Assembly (NCBI RefSeq): GCF_000150955.2
Contig: NC_011669.1
Location: 2,424,993 to 2,488,992 of the forward strand
Source of the DNA: Phaeodactylum tricornutum CCAP 1055/1
Lineage: Eukaryota > Bacillariophyta > Bacillariophyceae > Surirellales > Neidiaceae
Direction of reading: 5' to 3'
Length of the DNA: 64,000 bases
Positions 12,066 to 24,471 of the stretch are shown here, one piece after another (within the stretch, counting starts at the first letter, position 1; every line of letters begins with the position of its first letter). Below the pieces are notes generated by a model. That model saw only the letters and a program-made list of their open reading frames with translations. It was not told the origin of the DNA and did no database searches. Made by a program: the position numbers and the translations under genes.

Positions 12066-12146
12066 AAGACGACGGTAAAGGGTAGACGATAATAAAGCCA
12101 ACCGCTTTACTAGTAGTTCCCGTAGTTGCGCTTTGTCCTATCTTCT

Positions 12147-13729
<1,583 letters not shown>

Positions 13730-14362
13730 GTGGATGATGATGATGATTCTGCTGACTAGGAGGAGTAGCGGAAGTGAGACTAATTGACTCTGAGTGGTGT
13801 AAACGTGCAATAAGCTGGACCAAAACGTCGTGTATAACCAACTGTAAGAGCAAAGCAAGGAAAGCAACGAAAGAATGACAAGCAATGGGACGGATTCACA
13901 GTCCCTCGTGGGTGGTTTCGGTGGCATTCATTGCCGTAGTCGACGTACCCTGATTGTGAGGTAACCTAGTCCTAATTCAAGGGTATCTGTAAAAGGGTAC
14001 TACCGACCTAACAGTACAGTGTCGTCCAGACTCGGAACGCAAACGAACGTTGCTCGCGTAGCTTCGATTAACTGTAGGTGTGCAGAGTTTTAGGTAGTTA
14101 GGTCGTCCTTGTACGTTCTGGTTTTGGCGCGTGGATTTGGGATACTTGCCGGCGCGCAACCGGTATTGATGTGATATTGACATAGAGCCCAAACTAATTA
14201 AGGATGGGAGTACATTCTAAATCCGGGTCTTGTTACGGATGACATCGAGACCCGCTTTTTTGCATTGGACCATGAGACGACGAAGAAGAGAGCGATGCCC
14301 CAAGCGGCTCCTACCGGAGCCAAGCACACTTTTCAGTTCTGTTTGTACAGTCAACCGGCGGA
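13730..14362. other. Divergent intergenic region between RBBP4-like gene and panB
   Basis: About 630 bp with no supported gene. A one-mismatch TNACWGTNA copy (TCACAGTCC) lies near 13896. The right part may encode extra N-terminal or 5'UTR sequence of panB. Confidence 0.5.
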
Positions 14363-15683
14363 ATGAACGCTGTACGCTCGAGTCCGATCCGGTGTGTTTC
14401 GGCCCTGCGGAGATGGAGTCGGGTAGATGCGCCTATGCTTCGAATAGAGAGTCCCTTCTCACTCCTCTCCCCGAGCGTTATCCAGCGTCGGACGATGACC
14501 AAAGTGTCGGCGCTGTCACTCACGTCCAAACGGAGACACGGAAAGAAGATCAGTATGGTGACAGCTTACGACTATCCTTCGGCAGTGCACGTGGCACGTG
14601 CCGGGATGGACATTCTCCTCGTTGGCGATTCCGTCGCCATGGTGGAGCTTGGTTACGAGAATACGCAACCAATTACCTTGCGGGATATGCTCCATCACTG
14701 TGCCACCGTCAAACGGGGAGTTACGGCAGTCGCTTCTCAAGTTTCGCAGGTCCCTCTCTTGGTGGGAGACATGCCTTTTGGAACCTACGAATATCAAGAT
14801 ACGGACGTGGCACTCCGGAATGCCTACGCCTTTGTCAAGGAAGCCGGAATGGACGCCGTCAAACTAGAGGTACGCAACGGTATACCTCGTACCTACTAGC
14901 TCGTCGTCACCCCAACGCGTCATCGCCATCTCGTCTCTACTTGCTCACCCTCGTCATCTTGTAACCCGAATCAAAAACCACCAGGGCGGATCAAAGGCAC
15001 GCGCCCAGACGGCACAGCGCATCGTCGAAGGCGGTGTCGCCGTCATGGGACACGTCGGTCTCACACCGCAGGCCATTTCGGTCCTAGGAGGCTTTCGAGC
15101 GCAGGGACGCACCGCAGTCCGGGCACGGCAGCTCGTCGACGAGGCCCTGCGCTTGCAGGATGCCGGGGTCTTTGCCGTTGTCTTGGAATGTGTACCGTCC
15201 AACGTGGCCCGGTCCATTACCGACACGTTGGAGATTCCCACCATTGGGATTGGAGCCGGTCCCCACACATCCGGGCAAGTCTTGGTGTACCACGACATGC
15301 TGGGTATGACCTCACATCCACATCACGACCAGTTCGTGCCCAAGTTTTGCAAAAAGTACGCCCAAGTGGGACACATGATTCAAGAAGGATTGCTCGAATT
15401 CAAAGCGGACGTGGAAAACGGAACATTTCCCTCGGACGCCTTTAGTCCGTACGTCATGACGGATGCCGAACATATCCAATTCGACGACTTGCTGGCCAAG
15501 GACGCGGCCGAACGACGACATCAACTGAACGAGGCGGATCAAAAGTACGTGGATACGGACGAATACGAAAAACTACACTTGTACGGCGCACCTTCGCACG
15601 CGACGGAGCAGCCAGCGAAAGGAACCGCGGCGTCGGAGCCACGTCCCGAGGAACAGAGCGGAGCCGCCACCCGAAAGAAATAG
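14363..15683 (+). CDS. panB: 3-methyl-2-oxobutanoate hydroxymethyltransferase (ketopantoate hydroxymethyltransferase)
   Basis: Two exons, 14363-14869 and 14985-15683 (115-bp GTACGC...CAG intron, phase 0), encode 401 residues. The join restores AVKLEGGSKARAQTAQRIVEG. PanB transfers a hydroxymethyl group from methylene-THF to 2-ketoisovalerate, the first committed step to pantothenate and CoA. Family landmarks are SMVTAYDYPSA, LLVGDSVAMVELGYENT, LLVGDMPFGTYEY, MGHVGLTPQ, the active-site VLECVP, and GIGAGPHTSGQVLVYHDMLG. About 65 Arg/Ser-rich residues precede the catalytic core and look like a mitochondrial presequence; translation could instead start at 14438 or 14495. A 70-residue charged C-terminal extension is not part of the bacterial enzyme. 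Confidence 0.95.
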
Positions 15684-15840
15684 TAAAATTGTAGAATCCC
15701 GAACGAATGTAGACTAGTCGCTAGCGATACCCATACGGGATTATTCCATTTCCAAACACTAGACTATCTCCGTGGAAATATGGGAGAAGAAGGAAGCCAT
15801 TCTTCTTCGACGCAAAAGCAGATATTGTTTTACTACAAGC

Positions 15841-16647
15841 TTAGGACTCCTTCTTGTACGAGATGATCTGTTCAATGCCGACCGCGGATTGAACAGACAC
15901 CGTAATCTGGTTTTCACCACCGCTCCAGGCCTCGCGAATTTCTTCTGCCATGGTCTCGGGGACGGTGGGGAGGTTAAGGTCGGTCTTCTGGTTGCCACCT
16001 TCATCCATGAGCGTGAGGGCATCGCCCTCAATGTCAATAATTTCCCAGTCGCTCTTGTTGACAATGGGGACGGTGGTTCCGTGCGAGGAAGGAATCATAT
16101 CTTCGAGCTTCTTACCGGTGAAAATATCGACCGCGGTAAAGTTGCATTTGGCGTGTCCGTGCTTGCCAGTCTTGGAGACCGAGATGGAAAGAACCTTGCA
16201 GGGCTTGCCCTTGATCATCATGTATCTGTATGTTCCGAGACAATAATCGCAACCGAAAACGAGCAGTTTTGTGAGAACGCCGCGACGGGAAATGTCAATA
16301 CGGGAACAACAACAACAACAACAACAACAACGCGAGTCTCTCGCGATATATCGGTACGATTCCGTAGCGTAGCGTAGGTCGAGACGGAATGACGCTCGCT
16401 CGCAATGGCAATTCGTGTCCATCCCAAACGCATCCCACAAAAGGTATGGTTCGCGATGCAACGACTACGATAGTCTACGGGGTCTGTGCTCCATCCTGCT
16501 GGGGAGCTTGCTTGGCCGAACTCGGTTTCCTTTCGGTGCGGATAAACGAACGTACCCTCCCTTCTTGATCTGTCCCGCTTCCATCGGAATGGTAGCGGAA
16601 GCACCCGCATCGGTGCTTTCGATATGGTAATCCTCACTGTCGCTCAT
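15841..16647 (-). CDS. eIF5A: Translation initiation factor 5A
   Basis: Two exons, 16647-16556 and 16225-15841, encode 158 residues. The 330-bp intron (GTACGT...CAG) is the longest in the window and contains an (AAC)n tract. Splicing makes QIKKGGYMMIKGKPCKV, the canonical eIF5A sequence. The hypusination loop SKTGKHGHAK is intact, with the modified lysine at residue 52. The C-terminal OB-fold is present (TVPETMAEEIREAWSGGENQ). eIF5A binds the ribosomal E site and relieves stalling during elongation and termination. A 22-bp perfect palindrome at 16755 and a TNACWGTNA copy at 16721 lie just upstream. DPH3, another translation-factor modification gene, is the divergent neighbour. Confidence 0.97.
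16302..16331 (+). repeat. (AAC)n microsatellite in the eIF5A intron
   Basis: Nine to ten AAC units lie within the 330-bp intron, roughly 75 bp from the acceptor. Confidence 0.85.
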
Positions 16648-16720
16648 CTTGGCCTATTTGTGTCGTTCCGGAGAGTTGGATAGAGCGGTTTGGTGGATTG
16701 ACAGAGAGAGTGTCTAGGAT

Positions 16721-16729
16721 TGACTGTGA
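16721..16729. promoter_or_regulatory. TNACWGTNA element upstream of eIF5A
   Basis: Perfect copy TGACTGTGA, 73 bp upstream of the eIF5A ATG. On the eIF5A coding strand it reads CTCACAGTCA, as for the PDZ/NPF and PPR genes. Confidence 0.5.
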
Positions 16730-16754
16730 GTGTATGTGGGTGTTTCCTGTGCCT

Positions 16755-16776
16755 GTGCACATGTGCACATGTGCAC
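16755..16776. repeat. 22-bp perfect palindrome
   Basis: GTGCAC, then ATGTGCACAT, then GTGCAC: the whole 22 bases equal their own reverse complement. It lies 107 bp upstream of the eIF5A ATG. It could be a dimeric transcription-factor site or a cruciform. Confidence 0.85.
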
Positions 16777-17387
16777 GGGCACGGGAGGCTGCGGTACGGT
16801 CCACCAACGGTACGGTGCAGAGGCCGTTTTTACGAGTGCAGGGGTGGCGGCACACACGGCACGCACACACTACATACGTCCTGGACGACTCATGCCGTGA
16901 GAGACCGCGAACACACTGGTATCGTTTTCTCGTTGGTCGAGCGATGGCGTTTTGTGCGGTGCACGCTGGAACGGGTCATGAGGTAGCGTACTTACGAAGT
17001 CCAGAACCGTGGGCTTTTGGAGGATGCGACTCCGTCTTGATGGAAGGAATTGGGAATGCGACAAGCGAAAAGCAATTTCTTGTGAATCCCAGAGGAAGAC
17101 TACGACGCTGTGCCGACGCTGTGCAGACTTCGTTCCACGACGACCCATCCTCTCACGGGAGGCAAAAACCCAGCGACCGATGATACACGGTTGGCGGTGA
17201 CGGTGAACTCTAGCAGTAACTGCAACCAGCTAGGTAGAACCCACACAACGAATGCCATACAACTACAATAGTCGGAACAACGAGACTACCAAAGGGCACT
17301 CATCAATAGTACCATTCCGTTCCGTTGCGAGAGACAGTGGATGACTGTTCCGCCGCGGTCTAAACAGATCCGTATCGCGCTTTTCAA

Positions 17388-17657
17388 ATGTCCATATACG
17401 AAGAAGTCGAGATTGAAGACATGATCTTTGACGAGGACGAGCTCGTCTACACCTACCCGTGTCCCTGCGGGGACAAGTTCCGCATTACGCTCGAAGAACT
17501 CTGGGAAGGCGAAGACGTTGCCAAATGTCCTTCGTGTACGTTAAGGATTATGGTCATTTTTGAAGAAGAGGATCTACCGGCGTTGCCTGATTTTGAAAGC
17601 GAAGATGAACAGGAGACTTTGGCCGAGCAGATTGCGGCGATCGAAATCAAGTCGTGA
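17388..17657 (+). CDS. DPH3: DPH3/KTI11-like CSL zinc-finger protein
   Basis: A single-exon 89-residue protein. The CSL-type zinc finger has Cys at about 25, 27, 47 and 50 (YPCPCGDKF and KCPSC) and is preceded by the family signature [13 protein letters not shown]3 is the electron donor for the radical step of diphthamide synthesis on EF2, and in yeast it also supports Elongator-dependent tRNA wobble modification. The length (82-90 in other eukaryotes) and motif spacing are normal. The acidic C-terminus is slightly longer than in yeast. It is divergent from eIF5A. Confidence 0.93.
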   Translation: MSIYEEVEIEDMIFDEDELVYTYPCPCGDKFRITLEELWEGEDVAKCPSCTLRIMVIFEEEDLPALPDFESEDEQETLAEQIAAIEIKS

Positions 17658-18292
17658 ACGAGCGGAGGATTTTCTCCCCGGACCATTATATTCTGCCTTG
17701 AACGGATAGAAAAACAGAGCCCTTTGACCATTGGCGTGCAAGGTCTCTGCAAAGCGACGCAAAAAAGGTGAGAGAACTGTTTCGTTTCTTTCCTTGTGAA
17801 AGAAACAATGTGCTTGGCCAGCTAGCCGGAGGAGTGAATTTCCTACACACTCTGGCCCGTTCTATTCCGAGCAAGATCGAACACCGATCGCGAGAAGCGT
17901 GCTTGTGGTCTCATCAACCTTGCAAGCATAATGATACTTTTGGGCTGCTAAAATGGTAGCTACTCTTGGAAATGTCGTATGCCTTTTCGTGTTACATTTT
18001 CGTTGGCGTCTCAATTTGATGGTGTCTGCGAAAGCAACTTGGAGGGAAATCAAAATGTCCCGCATCGCCTCTTACGCATGCCTGTTTTGTCTGTGAATCC
18101 GTGTCTTAGATTTGTCGGAGAGATGACAGTGAGCCAATGCACCGAGTCTAGCGCCACAGGAGGTTGTCCCAACTCCATCAGCCACCAGTTTACTATTGTA
18201 CATCAATACGGCGTCCTCACAACGACCGTAAGTATCTGGTCGTTACACGCAGATCGACTTTGCACGACATGACCAAAAACAAAAGTTTACTA
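17658..18292. other. Convergent intergenic region between DPH3 and the FkbM gene
   Basis: About 635 bp between two 3' ends, longer than most convergent spacers here. It holds a perfect TNACWGTNA copy (TGACAGTGA, 18124-18132) far from any start codon I can see, so an unannotated transcript is possible. No conserved reading frame was recognised. Confidence 0.5.
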
Positions 18293-19366
18293 TTAGTTCA
18301 CAGTTACGGCATGCTTTTCTCTGTATTTGTAGTTCTCTGTATCAATATCCAGCGCGGATCGATCAATCATATCTTCCGCGGATTCGTGAATCCAAACCGT
18401 CTCGCCCCACTTCTTCAGTTGCTTCAAAACCTTATACCCGTTTTGTACCAATAGAGAACTCAATGCCTCGTCGGGTCGCTCAACGGTCAACACGTGTATT
18501 GTGTATCTATCAAAGGGAAATTCTCGCATGACGTATTCTTCTGCACCTTCAATATCGAGGGATAGGTAGTCGATGATTGACGGTGCGCCAAAGCGCTTTA
18601 ATATCTCGTCCAACCGCACGGTGAACCGTGTCTGATCTTCCCCATAAGAACTTGCCTCCTTGTTGTCAAAACGGGCTCCAACTATGCCTCCTTGAGGACC
18701 AGCACGGTTTGGGAACTTGAACTGGACTGGTTCCATACGGGATTCCCCCACTACCCCTGCTACAACATCGCATGATCGATAGGCCAGCCCGGACCAGTAC
18801 ACAGGATTTGGCTCAATACAGAGGCCCTGCCAAGCATAGTCTCGCTCCAACGCGTACGTGTTGCTGATCCGAACCGCGTCGTTCGCGGCCAGATCAATGA
18901 AATAGCCACCACGTTTGTATCGGAGCAGACGACTGACCACTTCGTCCTGACGGACCTGAGAAAACCATCGCGTCTGCTCATAATACTGCGAAGATATGCT
19001 GCTAGCTTCCACAATGTGGGAGGCGTTGTTGCCAGTAAAGACATGAATGGTAGACCATCCGTCGTTGTTGGTGCCCTTGTCATTCCCAAGTGACATAATA
19101 TCCTTAGCGTACGGAGACACCTTATCGACGAATTTCGAATGCTGTGTAGTCTTGATTGCGAAAGTCGACCAGAGGCGCGACGCTGCTGTGGACGAAACGG
19201 GCTCCGAGCACGACGTTAGTGTCCAAAACGATGAGGCAAAAAAGCCCATCATGGCGCCCGCAAGCAACCATAGCATATTCGTCTGTCGATATTGGCGGCG
19301 CTGCTGAGCAGTTGGTGATTTTGTACTGAACGTCATTCTCCGACAAATGCTGTTTCCTCCTCCCAT
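18293..19366 (-). CDS. FkbM-family methyltransferase, type II membrane protein
   Basis: 357 residues from the ATG at 19366. A basic N-terminus is followed by one membrane segment (about residues 31-53, MLWLLAGAMMGFFASSFW), giving a type II topology typical of Golgi enzymes. The catalytic part is an FkbM-like SAM-dependent methyltransferase: GGYFIDLAANDAVRISNTYALER corresponds to motif I, CIEPNP to the acidic loop, and IIDYLSLDIEGAEEYVMREF to the LSxDIEGxE signature. Such proteins often methylate sugars or glycans; the substrate here is unknown. A luminal Golgi role is inferred from topology. Confidence 0.82.
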   Translation of the reverse strand: MGGGNSICRRMTFSTKSPTAQQRRQYRQTNMLWLLAGAMMGFFASSFWTLTSCSEPVSSTAASRLWSTFAIKTTQHSKFVDKVSPYAKDIMSLGNDKGTNNDGWSTIHVFTGNNASHIVEASSISSQYYEQTRWFSQVRQDEVVSRLLRYKRGGYFIDLAANDAVRISNTYALERDYAWQGLCIEPNPVYWSGLAYRSCDVVAGVVGESRMEPVQFKFPNRAGPQGGIVGARFDNKEASSYGEDQTRFTVRLDEILKRFGAPSIIDYLSLDIEGAEEYVMREFPFDRYTIHVLTVERPDEALSSLLVQNGYKVLKQLKKWGETVWIHESAEDMIDRSALDIDTENYKYREKHAVTVN

Positions 19367-19491
19367 TCTCGTCACGAAGACGCTGTTGACGCTTGCATTG
19401 TTTCGTCGTTGTCGATGTCCAAAATCTCAAACCAAGACTGACATAAAGGCAAAACCCTGATTTGCTTTTTAACCTGTGGTTCGTTTACAAC

Positions 19492-19500
19492 TAACAGTAA
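19492..19500. promoter_or_regulatory. TNACWGTNA element upstream of the FkbM gene
   Basis: Perfect copy TAACAGTAA, 125 bp upstream of the ATG. Confidence 0.4.
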
Positions 19501-19664
19501 TGTAATGTAAGAATGGAAAACGTGATCACACTTGCATCATAGTCAATGTAAAAAGAATTGGGTCCAATACTGTGTTATAGTTACACGATAGATTTGGAAC
19601 TACTACGGACACGGGCGCCTTTGATACTATAGTCGAAGCCCTTTACGTTTTAATAAGAATCGGT

Positions 19665-20657
19665 TTAGAGAGTGACAACGGTTCCGCCGTCTCCTGATCC
19701 CATCCCGTCCGAGCCGCCGCCAAGGACCTCCTTGATGAGAGCGTGAGGAACTCGTCCATCCGTGATAAACGCCCCTTTGACACCAAGTTGGACGGCCGAC
19801 GTTGCATAGGAAACCTTCGGAATCATACCTCCTGTAATTGTCTCGTCTTCGATCAAATCTTCAATATCCTTGACTGAAAGACTCTTGAGCAGCTGCATTT
19901 CCTTGTCAAGCACACCGGCAATATCCGTCAAAAATAGGACCCGGGCAGCCTTGAGTTCACCCGCAATACGACCCGCAGCCACATCCGCGTTGACGTTGTA
20001 TGCGACATCACATTCTTCATCGATACCGGTTCCGATGGGGGAAACGACCGGACAAATACCCATGTCCAATAGATCTTGTAGTAATTTTGTGTTGACGGTT
20101 TTGACGGCACCAACGTTACCTAGATCGATTCCATCCTTATTGATTTGTTTCGTACACTGCAGCAGAGAATTGTCACGCCCCGATAGTCCAATTGCCTGAC
20201 CTCCCGCTGAACAAATCTTGCTCGATATTTCTTTGTTTACCGATCCACAGAGGACCATTTCGGCCACTTCAACAACTTCCGGGGAGGACACTCGCATCCC
20301 ACCCTCGAATCGGGATTCTACTCCAACTTTTTCCAGCATGGCATTAATCTGGGGACCTCCACCGTGAACGACGACGACACGGATACCCAGATTCTGCAAG
20401 GCTGCCACGTCCTGACAGAACATGTCTTTGAGGTCTTGTGAAGTCATAGCGTTTCCACCGTACTTGACGACAATGGTTTCTCCACGGAGAGTAGCCGCGG
20501 CATCGGCGATCGTTAAAGCAGAATCAGCGAAACTATCCGCAACTTGCAAAGCAGAAAATCGGAGGAACGGTGTCCGAAACGGCGCAACGAAAGCAGAAGC
20601 AAACACAAAGTTCGCCGAGAAAAGAAGCATGGAGGACAGCCATAGAGAGAACTGCAT
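19665..20657 (-). CDS. argB: Acetylglutamate kinase, plastid-targeted
   Basis: A single exon of 330 residues. The N-terminus is a textbook diatom bipartite plastid presequence: a hydrophobic signal peptide ending FASAFVAPFR, with cleavage predicted between Ala22 and Phe23. The mature enzyme has the amino-acid kinase fold: VVKYGGNAM (phosphate/Lys loop), VVVHGGGPQINAML, FEGGMRVSSPE (substrate Arg), NVNADVAAGRIA, LFLTDIAGVL and GGMIPKV. It phosphorylates N-acetylglutamate in arginine synthesis and is expected in the stroma. A Gly/Ser/Asp-rich C-terminus follows the core. A TNACWGTNA copy (20686) lies 28 bp upstream; EBP2 is the divergent neighbour. Confidence 0.96.
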   Translation of the reverse strand: MQFSLWLSSMLLFSANFVFASAFVAPFRTPFLRFSALQVADSFADSALTIADAAATLRGETIVVKYGGNAMTSQDLKDMFCQDVAALQNLGIRVVVVHGGGPQINAMLEKVGVESRFEGGMRVSSPEVVEVAEMVLCGSVNKEISSKICSAGGQAIGLSGRDNSLLQCTKQINKDGIDLGNVGAVKTVNTKLLQDLLDMGICPVVSPIGTGIDEECDVAYNVNADVAAGRIAGELKAARVLFLTDIAGVLDKEMQLLKSLSVKDIEDLIEDETITGGMIPKVSYATSAVQLGVKGAFITDGRVPHALIKEVLGGGSDGMGSGDGGTVVTL

Positions 20658-20685
20658 GGTGTTCAGGCGAATCGGTTGTATTCCC

Positions 20686-20694
20686 TAACTGTAA
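20686..20694. promoter_or_regulatory. TNACWGTNA element upstream of acetylglutamate kinase
   Basis: Perfect copy TAACTGTAA, 28 bp upstream of the ATG. Confidence 0.45.
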
Positions 20695-20957
20695 ATATAA
20701 ACTGCAATTGAACGGATAGAAACCGAATTAGACGGAAACAAGAAAGGTTGGTCAAATTCTGGTGTAAGAGCTCTGCTATATACCCTAACGAAGTCGGCGA
20801 TGAAAGTGCGCAATGCATAAGACGCCGGTCAAGGAGAATCGGAGGGCCGACAAAAGCCGTGTAAACGAACGGATTCCGTTTCACAGTCGGTTCGCGTATC
20901 TTTCCCCTTCCCTTCAAAAACAAATTGTTTTATTTTTACAACTGTAAACAAATAGTT

Positions 20958-21089
20958 GTCTGTACTTCCAAATCATGTTCTTCGCGAAATGTCTGTACGT
21001 CATACCCTCAAGCTTCACCTCATTCTGAAAATGATTTCATTGTCAGCAGATGGTCGTCTGTACTTCTTGACATCGGCCGTCTGTACTTC
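20958..21089 (+). repeat. Four spaced copies of GTCTGTACKTC upstream of EBP2
   Basis: Three exact copies of GTCTGTACTTC (20958, 21056, 21079) and one GTCTGTACGTC (20991) lie within 132 bp, all on the + strand, 150-280 bp upstream of the EBP2 ATG. This is either a regulatory array or the remnant of a diverged tandem repeat. Confidence 0.7.
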
Positions 21090-21240
21090 GTGTACCTCGC
21101 TGGAAACCGCGTCTTCATCTCCATCCACCTCATGGATTTTCAAAGAACGAAAGTCTCTGATTGCTTGCTTCTCGCTATTGTCTTGGGAGGTTCACCGTTG
21201 TGCATCCAACCCCCTTCAGGTCGTTTGCAACGCAAAAATC

Positions 21241-22604
21241 ATGGCGAAGGGAGCCAAGTCAAAAAAGAGCAAAGCTGCCAAAAAGGCGGTCGAGAATAAG
21301 GAACAAAAGCCGAAAATTACGCTCCAAGATTTGGAAGCCATGTCGTCGGACGACGAAAGCCCCATGCCACCAGAAGAGGAATGGAATGACGAGGCCAAAG
21401 CCCTGTATCAGTCCATAAAGGACGGGTCATTCGATCATCTAATCGCAAAAGCGGAACAGCCTCTCGACGACGACGAGTCCATCGAAGAAGTAGACTTGAA
21501 TGACGCTGAGAACGATGCCGACCCCGATGAATCGGCAGACGAGTTTCAGGATGAAAATCAACAAAGCGGAGAGGATTCTGACAAAGAGGATGATGGCGTT
21601 GAACAAAGTTCCACTACGGTAAATTCCAAAAAAGAATCTCTTATGGCTGACGCAGACGAGGAGGAAGAGGACGCCAGCGAAGCGGAAGAAAGTGGAGAAG
21701 ATACAGAGACTACGAAAGAGCACACAGTGGCAGAAAAGAATGCCTTTAGTGCCAAAGCGCTACACGTTGTGATCCAAGAATTGAAAGAAGCAAAGAAAGA
21801 TATGCCGTGGGAAGAATCCTTCGATGTAATGCCGCCGACTGCTCTGCCGTTCGGAGCTTCCGCCGGGGCTGCAGGAACTTCTTTGGACATTCACGATGAT
21901 CTCAAGCGTGAAGTCGCCTTTTACGACATGGCTCTAGAAGCGGTGCATGAAGCGCGAAAAAGATGTGAGGAAGCTAACATTCCGTTCCGACGACCGGATG
22001 ACTTTTTTGCGGAAATGGTAAAGACTGACGGTACGTGTGCTATCTATATGTGTCGCGTAGCCACCTGCCGATTCCCCCTTGTCATCTCACATTGCGTAAT
22101 CCTTATATTTTGCTTGTCACAGACCACATGGCCAAGATTAAAGATCGTTTGATTTACGAAAACAAAAAGATTGAAGCCGTGGCGCAGCGCAAGTCCAACA
22201 AGGAACAAAAACTCCGATCCAAGGAATCTCATTCCAACAAGCTGGTCGAAAAGGCGAAACGCAAACGAGATCACTTTGCCGCCGTTGACGACTGGGCCCA
22301 GTCGGCCGCCGCCAATCGAGGTCGTCGGATGGGTGACAATGACGACAATACCTACCTCAAGAAAATTGAAGGTGGCGGCGGCAAAAAGGAGGAAAACAGG
22401 AAGCGTCAAGCCATGGACAAGAAGTACGGATTCGGAGGCAAGCGCGGCCGTTTCAAGCAAAACGATGCGAAGGACTTGGGCGACGGAAAGGGTTTCAATC
22501 CGCGCGGTAACTTTGCGGGTGGTATGAAGAAATCACCCGGCGGCGCGGGGGCAGGCCGAAAGGGTAAACGTGCCCGCGACTCCAGCCGTTCGAGACGATC
22601 GTAA
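21241..22604 (+). CDS. EBP2: rRNA-processing protein EBP2
   Basis: Two exons, 21241-22030 and 22123-22604 (92-bp GTACGT...CAG intron), encode 423 residues. The join gives DDFFAEMVKTDDHMAKIKDRL, the most conserved stretch of EBP2. EBP2 is a nucleolar 60S-assembly factor needed for 27S pre-rRNA processing. The N-terminal third is lysine-rich then highly acidic (about residues 75-185, Asp/Glu/Ser). The EBP2 core spans about 190-330 and contains FYDMALEAVHEARKRC. The tail is Lys/Arg/Gly-rich (KKYGFGGKRGRF, then GGAGAGRKGKRARDSSRSRR). The ATG at 21241 starts a typical basic MAKGAKSKKSKAAKK end. Confidence 0.92.
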
Positions 22605-22756
22605 AATAGGAACGAAGAGTTGCAACTTCAGTGCAGCTGGTGCATAGGGTAACGTTTCACATTCTCACACGCTACGCTTAGTTTGCTATTTACTTATTCT
22701 GAAAGTGACGGGTTCAAAAGAACGGTATTCGCATCATTACTTATGTAAATTTTGCT

Positions 22757-23714
<958 letters not shown>

Positions 23715-24471
23715 CGTTTGATCCGAGTGAAGTTTTTTGTATTTCCGCAACAACCAAACAAATCTACAGGACTACAACTCTTCGTTCGTTTTGTGTTCCG
23801 TTGAGGCTGCGGCTGTGGGCCGAGGTCGCCGCCGTGGCGAGAACGACACTACGAGCCCTCGAGCAGTCGCCGGACATGCGCGCGCTCTCTCTCCTTCCCG
23901 TCGGGCGCAGGTCATTCCGTCCAATGCCACGATTCGAGCTCTACGATGACTGACTAGATCCTACCTGGTATTGGTAGCAAGCACGAGCTCTTCACAAACG
24001 CTTTTACGACGTGACGTTGGAGGACAAACAAAGGATCTACCAATGAAAATGGTTCGTAGGAGGGCGATGTCGAGAAAATGTCGTACTTGGACTTTCCTGA
24101 TAGTATAGAACGTGTAACGTGTAACCCTCACTGTCAATTTACAGTTCCATTATCCAACAAAGATTACAACTATCAAATACAACTACTCTTGCTATATGGC
24201 CAGCTGGAGAGGTACGGCATAAGGCTCGGAAAAAGCGCACCGTCAAGCCAAGCCAATGGAACGCAATCCAACCCCACTTACCGTCAGCCCTCCAAGGTTG
24301 GGAAATGTTGGGAAACGTGACACACAATCTTGCCAGTGGCACCAACGCTTTGGCATCCGAACACAACTTTTCGAGACGTCGCCTGTTTTACAGTTTCATG
24401 ACAAGGATTGTTTCTGCCTTTTTCGGTAACGTTCCCATAGTTGAAAGCCAGCGACCGATGATCAGGCCCGG
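23715..24471. other. Divergent intergenic region between ARF1 and the SANT-like gene
   Basis: About 760 bp. A TNACWGTNA copy (TCACTGTCA) lies at 24128-24136. No gene was recognised; short frames near 23740-23950 and 24080-24320 look non-coding. Confidence 0.5.

Larger units (their letters stand above)
16648..17387. other. Divergent promoter region between eIF5A and DPH3
   Basis: About 740 bp without a supported gene. It has a TNACWGTNA copy at 16721-16729, a 22-bp palindrome at 16755-16776, and CA-rich sequence around 16850-16875. Confidence 0.6.
20658..21240. other. Divergent promoter region between acetylglutamate kinase and EBP2
   Basis: Holds a TNACWGTNA copy at 20686-20694 near argB. 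Near EBP2 there are four copies of the 11-mer GTCTGTACKTC at 20958, 20991, 21056 and 21079. In-frame ATGs exist upstream of the chosen EBP2 start, for example near 20989, but the encoded peptide is unlike EBP2. Confidence 0.6.

Noticed and set aside
20956-21240. N-terminal extension of EBP2 from upstream in-frame codons
   Set aside because: The extension is Ser/Cys/Leu-rich and unlike the basic EBP2 start, and it contains the GTCTGTACKTC repeats. The ATG at 21241 is better.
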